Positions 6,150 to 10,544 of a stretch of DNA of 10,544 nt are shown here, in pieces. Position numbers and translations under genes: made by a program. The notes below the pieces were generated by a model that was not told where the DNA came from, did no database searches, and worked only from the letters and a program-made list of their open reading frames with translations. The stretch lies in assembly GCA_002779045.1 (NCBI GenBank), contig PEXO01000147.1, forward strand, positions 219 through 10,762, read 5' to 3'. This DNA is from Elusimicrobia bacterium CG08_land_8_20_14_0_20_59_10 (GTDB taxonomy: Bacteria; Elusimicrobiota; Elusimicrobia; Elusimicrobiales; UBA9959). The stretch's first letter is position 1. Each line of letters opens with the position of its first letter.

Positions 6150-7349
6150 TTAATTTGCCAGCCACTGCATGGGGTCAAGCGCGCGGTCGCCTTTGCGGAT
6201 CTCGAAATAGACGGCGCCTTTCCCGGAGCTCTTCCCGGAACCCACTTTCTGGGTATCTTCGCCGGTGAGGCCCAACTGGGATAAGGTCTCCACCACCTGC
6301 CCCTTCGCGGCGTCGATGCGGCTGAGCAGGCCGTAAATGGTAAAAAAGCCCTTTTCATGGTCAACTATCACCACGTTGCCGTAGGTACGGAATGGACCGG
6401 CGTAAATCACCCGCCCCCCCAGTACAGCCTTTACCGGGGCGTTCTTTGGCGTTGCTATCCGCACGCCCTCGCGCACTATCCAGGTTTTAAGGACCGGGAC
6501 TTCCTCGCGTCCGAAACGGCTAATTATTCTGCCTTCAGAAGGCCACGGCAGGGACTTGCGCTTTAACGGAAGTTCCAACGACCCGCCCTCGCTGCGGTAA
6601 GGCCCCCGCTTATGGAGCTTTTTTACAAGCTGGTTAAGCCCCAGGGCCGCGTTTTGCAGCTTCGCAACCTCCGCCGCGAGCCTCGCCTGCCGGCCCTTGG
6701 TGCGCTCCAGCTCGTCGCGCTTGCTCTTGAGTTCGCCCTTATGGGCGGAACTCTGCTTGCGCAACAGTACCTGGCGCGCCCGCAGGCTCACGCTCTTGCG
6801 CTTCAGTTCCTCCATGTCTTTGTTGATCTTAAGGCTTTCGCCCTTGATCGTGGTCAGCAGCGCGCGCTTGTTAAGCATAGTAGCGCGCATCAGCATGTCC
6901 TTGGAGATATCGCGGGAACCGTAATAAGGGTAATAAAAATTCTTCTGCAGGGAGTACATCACCAGCGCGCCGGAAATATCGCCGGAAAGGTTCTTGCGCG
7001 CTTTTTCCAGGGATTCGTATTTCTGACGGGAGTCGGACGACCTGCTCTTGGCCCTGCCCAGCTGCCATTCCAGGTCCTGACGCTTGGATAGATTCTGTTT
7101 TTCCTCTTTTTTCAGGCCGGTCAGTTCGGAGGTTATCCGCTCCTCCTCGGCCCGGTACCGGTCCAGCTCCAGTTTTTTCTCTTCCAGCTGGCGGTTTATC
7201 TCTTCGAGGTTTTGCTTCTTGGAGTCAGCCTTGTCTTCGGCCCGGACGGCGGAAAGGCAGAAAAGACCGAGCGCAGCGCAGACGGCCGCACGCAGCAGGA
7301 CCGGCATCAGGGGCCCGGCCCGCCGGATCAGGCGTCTTTTATTTTGCAT
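6150..7349 (-). CDS. envC: EnvC-like murein hydrolase activator (coiled coil plus degenerate LytM/M23 domain)
   Basis: This 399-residue exported protein has a signal peptide ending A-V-R-A (about residue 37). Long charged coiled coils follow (about 45-125 and 150-250), then a LytM/M23-like domain at about 266-399. The zinc-peptidase residues are largely missing. The first ligand motif (H-x-G-x-D) is replaced by R-E-G-V-R-I-A-T near 293-300. The H-x-H region reads I-Y-G-L-L and Y-F-E-I. Only H331 in V-D-H-E-K-G remains. That pattern matches EnvC, which does not cut peptidoglycan itself but activates amidases at the septum when signalled by FtsEX. The neighbour supports this: its start codon lies inside the end of ftsX (11-base overlap), implying coupled translation. 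The last residues, L-D-P-M-Q-W-L, match the EnvC-type ending. The amidase partner is not in the window. Confidence 0.9.
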   Translation of the reverse strand: MQNKRRLIRRAGPLMPVLLRAAVCAALGLFCLSAVRAEDKADSKKQNLEEINRQLEEKKLELDRYRAEEERITSELTGLKKEEKQNLSKRQDLEWQLGRAKSRSSDSRQKYESLEKARKNLSGDISGALVMYSLQKNFYYPYYGSRDISKDMLMRATMLNKRALLTTIKGESLKINKDMEELKRKSVSLRARQVLLRKQSSAHKGELKSKRDELERTKGRQARLAAEVAKLQNAALGLNQLVKKLHKRGPYRSEGGSLELPLKRKSLPWPSEGRIISRFGREEVPVLKTWIVREGVRIATPKNAPVKAVLGGRVIYAGPFRTYGNVVIVDHEKGFFTIYGLLSRIDAAKGQVVETLSQLGLTGEDTQKVGSGKSSGKGAVYFEIRKGDRALDPMQWLAN

Positions 7350-8151
7350 TTTGCCGGCCCTGCGCGTTCTTCCACTGGCAGAGCACCCACCCCAACAGCG
7401 CCCCGCAAACCACCACGGCGGCCTGCCACAGGGGATTGGGCCAGACCCACACCGGGCTAAGGTATTTTACCGGGTAGACCACGGCATAAGCCGCCAGCGC
7501 GGAAAAGAAAGCTCCAGCGCCGCCGGAAAGGAACCACCTGGCGTCGGAATTCAGCGAAGCGGCCAGCGAGGCCGGGGTATGCCCGTGCGTCAGCACCATG
7601 GCGGCCATTATCACGAAGGAAAGGAACGCCAGCGCAAGCGCCAGGCGCACCAGGTGCCCGTAAAAAAGCGCGTGCATGATGGCAAAGGCCTCGAGCGGCT
7701 TATACTTGATATCGGCCACGCCCGGCACCTGCCAAGCGGCGGAGGTCCAGGTATTCATATCGCCCAGCACCTCCTCATTTATGGCCGCTTCCCAGGTATC
7801 CGGCATCGGGTTCTGCCCCGGAGCCAGCACCGAAGCCACCAGCTCGGGGTCCTCGGACTTAAGCCTGGCCAGGCGGTCCTTGCGGCTGACAAAAAAAACC
7901 TGGGCGGTGCCTTTTATAGCGGACAAGGCCGCCGACACGGCTTCCGGGGTCTCTTTGGATTTTTCATCACGCACAAGAATTATGCGGAAATCTTCTTTCA
8001 GGATCATCGCTATTTCGCGCATCTGGGTATGCATGAAAAGCAGCATCTCGGCCAGCAGCCCCACCGAAAAGGCCAGCAGGAAGGCCACCCTGTAGCCTTT
8101 GCGGCTTTTGGGAACGTCGCGTGGTTCGCGCGAATGCCGGTGTTCTTCCAT
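7339..8151 (-). CDS. ftsX: Cell-division protein FtsX
   Basis: FtsX is the membrane subunit of the FtsEX ABC-type complex, which couples division to peptidoglycan hydrolysis. The protein has 270 residues, slightly short for the family. Membrane segments are at about 21-41, 165-188, 207-229 and 241-260. The large periplasmic domain lies between the first two. It shows the family's pattern: I-I-L-V-R-D, then V-F-F-V-S-R-K-D-R-L-A-R-L, then N-P-M-P-D-T at 114-119 (usual N-P-L-P). The EnvC-like gene overlaps its 3' end, and in E. coli EnvC binds this periplasmic domain. No ftsE precedes it; upstream is a long non-coding stretch, so FtsE must be encoded elsewhere or be replaced. The bases before the ATG are AT-rich with no clear Shine-Dalgarno sequence. 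A small hairpin (8168-8180) lies just upstream. Confidence 0.88.
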   Translation of the reverse strand: MEEHRHSREPRDVPKSRKGYRVAFLLAFSVGLLAEMLLFMHTQMREIAMILKEDFRIILVRDEKSKETPEAVSAALSAIKGTAQVFFVSRKDRLARLKSEDPELVASVLAPGQNPMPDTWEAAINEEVLGDMNTWTSAAWQVPGVADIKYKPLEAFAIMHALFYGHLVRLALALAFLSFVIMAAMVLTHGHTPASLAASLNSDARWFLSGGAGAFFSALAAYAVVYPVKYLSPVWVWPNPLWQAAVVVCGALLGWVLCQWKNAQGRQNAK

Positions 8152-8203
8152 AATAATTATGTATTAACGCCCTTCGGGCGGACTTTTCCGAACTTATTTT
8201 TTT

Positions 8204-8245
8204 ATCCGCGGATTTCACAGATTTTATCTGCGTTAATCTGCGGGT
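8204..8245. repeat. Palindromic repeat, family D (ATCCGCGGATTTCACAGAT type)
   Basis: ATCCGCGGATTTCACAGAT (8204-8222) and ATCTGCGTTAATCTGCGGGT (8226-8245) are imperfect inverted copies around a three-base loop, giving a long hairpin with several mismatches. Elements with these CCGCGGATT and AATCTGCGG words are frequent between genes in many environmental bacteria. It sits in the leader region of ftsX. No T-run follows on the minus strand, and it encodes no protein. Confidence 0.65.
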
Positions 8246-8301
8246 TTAACAAAAGCAAATTCCTGCAATACAATTATAGCTTTTTCGGAGAGCCGCAAAA
8301 A

Positions 8302-8346
8302 AAGCGAAGAATCTTTGAATTCCACCGAGGCGACGAAAGGAGCGCG
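8302..8346 (-). pseudogene. Fragment: C-terminal tail of a paralogue of the right-edge gene
   Basis: Read on the minus strand, these 15 codons give R-A-P-F-V-A-S-V-E-F-K-D-S-S-L. The last 15 codons of the right-edge gene (10153-10197) give R-S-P-F-V-S-S-V-E-F-K-D-S-S-L. Thirteen of 15 residues are identical, and seven codons differ by synonymous third-base changes. That indicates two once-coding relatives that diverged, not a recent DNA copy. Here the stop codon is lost and the frame continues to 8233. Upstream the match fades in this frame; a neighbouring frame reads Y-A-L-A-R-S just before, which could mean a one-base shift. No start or ribosome site is visible. I treat it as a relic. Confidence 0.55.
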
Positions 8347-8517
8347 CAAGAGCATAAAAGCTCCTGCTGCCTTCTTGTAGAGTGGTGGTTTAATTGTGGG
8401 GGTCGAGCGCAGCGAGACTGTGCTTGTCGGTCAGTCGTCAGCCGGGGCGGGTTCTATTTCTTCATGTAAGTCTACCCGCGGGCCAGCTGGTAGTCGTCGT
8501 CCGGCGGGCCGCAGGCT

Positions 8518-8628
8518 TTATGGGGTAGATTTAAACACCGGGAATTCAGAAAGCAGGCGGCCCATGAGCTGGCTTTCTTTTATGGCGCTGAGCGTCTTCA
8601 GGAGACCTTCGGCCGGGTTGAATTTCAT
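8518..8628 (-). CDS. Doubtful 36-residue ORF
   Basis: An ATG at 8628 opens a 36-codon frame beginning M-K-F-N-P-A-E-G-L-L and ending in V-F-K-S-T-P. Its composition is protein-like (two leucine-rich amphipathic turns, few rare residues). There is no ribosome binding site, and the frame stays open upstream as far as a stop near 8675, inside the end of the MepA-like gene. It could be a real short protein, the tail of a decayed gene, or chance. I do not recognise it. Confidence 0.2.
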   Translation of the reverse strand: MKFNPAEGLLKTLSAIKESQLMGRLLSEFPVFKSTP

Positions 8629-8662
8629 ATCCGGCCGGGCGGTACCCGGATGAGCTGGCCTG

Positions 8663-9913
8663 TTAGCGTGTTAAAGTTTGGGTTGATATACACGCTTTAA
8701 GGGCGCCGGGGTTTATTTCATTTCCTGTACAGCATTTTACTATTGTCCTGCTATCTCCGGCAAAACCCTCAGTCGGAGCTCCGGTCTCGGTTTTCAGTAC
8801 TCTGATATGGAAATATGAGGCTTCCCCAGGCACATCCTGTTCTGAATATGTATCCGCGTTCGCGCACATGATTTCCAGAAGTTTCTTCCGGTTTTCCAAG
8901 GGAACCATCTTTTTGCTGATGTCCGCGTCAATTCCGGTGTCGTGGCCGGGAAAAGGCTTTTTCCAATCGCGATTTACATCTATCACGCCACCCTGAAAAA
9001 GACTCATATCGAAAATATATAGTCGGTCGGCAGCCGGAAATGCGACCGCATAGGTATCAGCAACGATTTTTACGAGATCAATGAGTTTCTGTGTCCCGTA
9101 ATGGTTATCCCCATGATAAGCATTCGACCCCCAGGGGTTAAAAGCGTAATAATAATTCTCCCCCCCCGGCAGCTCTATCAAGCCGGAAACCTGCACAGAT
9201 ATATAATTTGTCGCGCTACCGCAACCGGAGAAATGTTCAATAATTCCTGTTGCAAATACCGGGAACTGTTCCCAATAATAATGAGTAGCGCTCCCCTGCA
9301 AGTTTGGAAAGATTATAGGGCTCGGCGTCGCGTGAACCGGGGCGGTGGAAGCGCTTAACGAAATGCTGCTTATCGCTACCGGCGGAGGCGGGATATTGGA
9401 ATGCTGATGTCCGCCATATGATGGGTAAGAAATATAGTCTTTTTTTGCCGTCCATGGGTGTTTTGAACAGCTTAATGTCCATCTCCCTCTAGTGTTAGGG
9501 CGGACGGAATATTGATTAAAGTTCGCCCTGTTCGCGCCCCCCGCGCTTTTTATCGGCTTAACCTCAACCAATTCCCCGGTTTTGGTCAGTATTTCCAGTT
9601 TAACATATAATTCCAAGGGCTCTTCTCCTGTATAAGAATTATCTGTCTGCGCAGGCTGCATGGTTATCCCCTCGCCGGAATCGGATCGTGTTCCGAATTC
9701 CATCATAAGCCTGGGGCCCGTTCCGGTGCGGTATGGGACAATAATCTCTTTTGCGGAAGTGACAACGGACTCAATTGCCGTATCTTTGAGAAGTGTTGTT
9801 ACACTTTCCGGTTCTTTGTTTCTGCTGTCAAAATCCACAATAGGCGCAGCGTTTAAGATAACTGGCGAGAGTATAATACATAATAATACAGGTATCCCGA
9901 TTTTATTTTTCAC
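8663..9913 (-). CDS. Exported MepA-like (LAS/M74-type) murein endopeptidase homologue
   Basis: This 416-residue protein starts at GTG behind a GGAGG site. A signal peptide ends near A23 (I-L-N-A-A). The N-terminal ~260 residues are unrecognised, rich in Ser, Thr, Gly and Tyr, and probably beta-rich or adhesive. The C-terminal part, about 265-375, follows penicillin-insensitive murein endopeptidases: Y-G-T-Q-K-L-I-D, then D-M-S-L-F-Q-G-G-V-I-D-V-N-R-D-W-K-K-P, then G-H-D-T-G-I-D-A-D-I with H324 and D331, then S-Y-F-H-I-R-V with H369. H324, D331 and H369 match the zinc ligands of MepA, including the 7-residue H-to-D spacing. Where MepA has H-F-H, this protein has Y-F-H, so a catalytic-site histidine is replaced by Y367. 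Peptidoglycan cleavage is therefore uncertain. The gene is visibly less GC-rich than its neighbours, which could mean transfer. Confidence 0.72.
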   Translation of the reverse strand: MKNKIGIPVLLCIILSPVILNAAPIVDFDSRNKEPESVTTLLKDTAIESVVTSAKEIIVPYRTGTGPRLMMEFGTRSDSGEGITMQPAQTDNSYTGEEPLELYVKLEILTKTGELVEVKPIKSAGGANRANFNQYSVRPNTRGRWTLSCSKHPWTAKKDYISYPSYGGHQHSNIPPPPVAISSISLSASTAPVHATPSPIIFPNLQGSATHYYWEQFPVFATGIIEHFSGCGSATNYISVQVSGLIELPGGENYYYAFNPWGSNAYHGDNHYGTQKLIDLVKIVADTYAVAFPAADRLYIFDMSLFQGGVIDVNRDWKKPFPGHDTGIDADISKKMVPLENRKKLLEIMCANADTYSEQDVPGEASYFHIRVLKTETGAPTEGFAGDSRTIVKCCTGNEINPGALKACISTQTLTR

Positions 9914-9917
9914 AATT

Positions 9918-9922
9918 CCTCC
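9918..9922 (-). promoter_or_regulatory. Ribosome binding site fixing a GTG start
   Basis: GGAGG on the minus strand stands four bases before the GTG at 9911-9913. This is the strongest Shine-Dalgarno sequence in the window and settles the unusual start codon of the MepA-like gene. The bases further upstream (to about 9980) are AT-rich, but I could not pick a promoter with good -35 and -10 spacing. Confidence 0.8.
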
Positions 9923-10109
9923 ACAAACTAATTTCTATTTTACTCTCTTTTTAGGATTGTTTTAGTTTATATCGAGTATCGCTCTTAAGTGGGCTCCCCA
10001 AAGTCGGTATATGTCTTTTGATCTTTTTGGACACTTCTGCCCAAAATGAATAGACACTCTCCGCCGCCTCCGTTTAATCCACCATATTTACTGCCCTATT
10101 TATAAACGC

Positions 10110-10134
10110 CGGGCCGCATCGGAGATGCGGCCCG
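10110..10134 (-). terminator. GC-rich hairpin after the right-edge gene
   Basis: CGGGCCGCAT (10110-10119) pairs perfectly with ATGCGGCCCG (10125-10134) around a five-base loop, 15 bases beyond the stop codon of the right-edge gene. The minus-strand transcript continues with GGCGTTTATAAAT after the stem, a weak T-run, so it is an imperfect intrinsic terminator. It separates that gene from the MepA-like gene. Confidence 0.6.
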
Positions 10135-10149
10135 CTATACAAGCGGAAC

Positions 10150-10544
10150 TTACAGCGACGAGTCCTTGAATTCCACCGAGGAAACGAACGGGGAACGGGA
10201 GACCTCCCCGACCATGTCCACCGGCAGGGTGCCGGTGACATCAAAAACACTGAACTTCGAATTCGCCGACTTCTCCGGCAGGCGGAACCAGTTCTCGGAG
10301 GTAAAATTATTCCTGTCGCGCAGCGTCTTTATAAAATCCGGCACAAAAGCGTTGGGCGTGTTCTGAAAAGGCACCTTCAGTGTTATGCGCACCCGGGTCT
10401 TGAGCGGCACTCCGGTGCTCCTCTTTTCAATGGAGACCCTGGCTACGCCCTTCATTTTGAGTATGTAGCCTATGCTGGAATAGGGAGCCCAGCCCATTAT
10501 CATGGTCTTCTTCGCGTTGCGCGAATGGTAGATCTTCTCTCCGC
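10150..10544 (-). CDS. Unrecognised protein, C-terminal part (5' end beyond window)
   Basis: The frame is open from the right edge to TAA at 10150-10152, with about 130 codons visible. An internal ATG at 10503 is unlikely to be the start, because in-frame protein-like sequence (G-E-K-I-Y-H-S-R-N-A-K-K-T) precedes it. I do not recognise the family. The visible part looks like short beta-alpha-beta units: I-G-Y-I-L-K-M-K-G-V-A-R-V-S-I-E near the start is echoed by V-G-E-V-S-R-S-P-F-V-S-S-V-E-F near the end. Between them lies a strand-helix unit, V-R-I-T-L-K-V-P-F followed by F-V-P-D-F-I-K-T-L-R. The end resembles the 'l..la..p.V.sVe' pattern of subtilisin-type (I9) propeptides, a weak similarity seen by eye. 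There is no membrane segment. A relic of a paralogue lies at 8302-8346. A GC-rich hairpin follows the stop. Confidence 0.7.
   Translation of the reverse strand, partial: GEKIYHSRNAKKTMIMGWAPYSSIGYILKMKGVARVSIEKRSTGVPLKTRVRITLKVPFQNTPNAFVPDFIKTLRDRNNFTSENWFRLPEKSANSKFSVFDVTGTLPVDMVGEVSRSPFVSSVEFKDSSL

Larger units (their letters stand above)
8152..8662. other. 511-base intergenic stretch without a convincing gene
   Basis: Starting next to ftsX, it contains a small hairpin CGCCC-TTC-GGGCG (8168-8180), the palindromic repeat at 8204-8245, and an AT-rich palindrome (8279-8305, GCTTTTT against AAAAAGC). After these come the paralogue fragment at 8302-8346 and a doubtful 36-codon ORF at 8518-8628. 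A TATAAT on the minus strand (8273-8278) could be the -10 box of an ftsX promoter, but no good -35 box stands 16-18 bases upstream. I see no RNA gene. The mix of fragments suggests a decayed or rearranged region. Confidence 0.5.

Noticed and set aside
6150..7349. Active M23 zinc endopeptidase
   Set aside because: The first His/Asp motif and both histidines of the H-x-H region are absent. Only one histidine of the site remains, so an activator of EnvC type fits better.
8273..8301. ftsX promoter with a perfect TATAAT
   Set aside because: No credible -35 hexamer stands at the right spacing, and the bases lie in the read-through frame of the paralogue relic beside an AT palindrome. Noted under the intergenic stretch only.
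7084..8469. Long plus-strand open frame of 461 codons across ftsX and the EnvC-like gene
   Set aside because: It is antisense to two confidently identified genes and runs on into repeat and relic DNA. Its start is Ser/Arg-rich with no domain.
8396..8653. Plus-strand 85-codon ORF
   Set aside because: It has no ribosome site and is Arg/Ser/Gly-rich with no motif. It overlaps relic DNA and the reverse frame of the doubtful small ORF.

Overview
All genes recognised here lie on the minus strand, so transcription runs right to left. The window is a GC-rich chromosomal segment from an apparently diderm bacterium: it encodes an outer-membrane barrel-like protein, an FtsX/EnvC-type divisome pair and exported proteases. 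The genes sit between short palindromic intergenic repeats of a kind common in environmental genomes. Elusimicrobiota is my guess from overall style; nothing in the window proves a phylum.

From right to left: the 3' end of an unrecognised gene (10150-10544), closed by a hairpin at 10110-10134. Next is a less GC-rich exported protein with a MepA-like zinc peptidase domain (8663-9913, GTG start behind a strong ribosome binding site). Then comes a 511-base stretch without a convincing gene (8152-8662). It holds a palindromic repeat and a short fossil of the last 15 codons of a paralogue of the right-edge gene. A cell-envelope cluster follows: ftsX (7339-8151), overlapping by 11 bases an EnvC-like coiled-coil/LytM protein with a degenerate active site (6150-7349), then an S41 carboxy-terminal processing protease (4708-6081) and tsaD (3568-4611). 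Downstream are a solute-binding-protein homologue (2202 to about 3467), a GAF-GGDEF diguanylate cyclase (548-2080) and the 5' part of an outer-membrane barrel-like gene that runs off the left edge (1 to about 447).

FtsX, EnvC and the S41 protease form a plausible functional unit: in well-studied bacteria FtsEX signals through EnvC to switch on septal amidases, and envC is often beside a ctpA-type gene. FtsE is not next to FtsX here. TsaD (tRNA t6A synthesis) is a housekeeping passenger. The solute-binding protein and diguanylate cyclase could form a sensing pair, but that rests only on adjacency.

The most notable signal is in the gaps. Most intergenic regions carry a dispersed palindromic element, of at least four sequence types. 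Two copies of one ~150-base type (380-530 and 3385-3534) each lie at the start of a gene. Both are read in the same frame, giving L-C-(V/A)-S-A-V inside a signal-peptide-like N-terminus. This suggests that a repeat has been recruited to supply translation starts and export signals.
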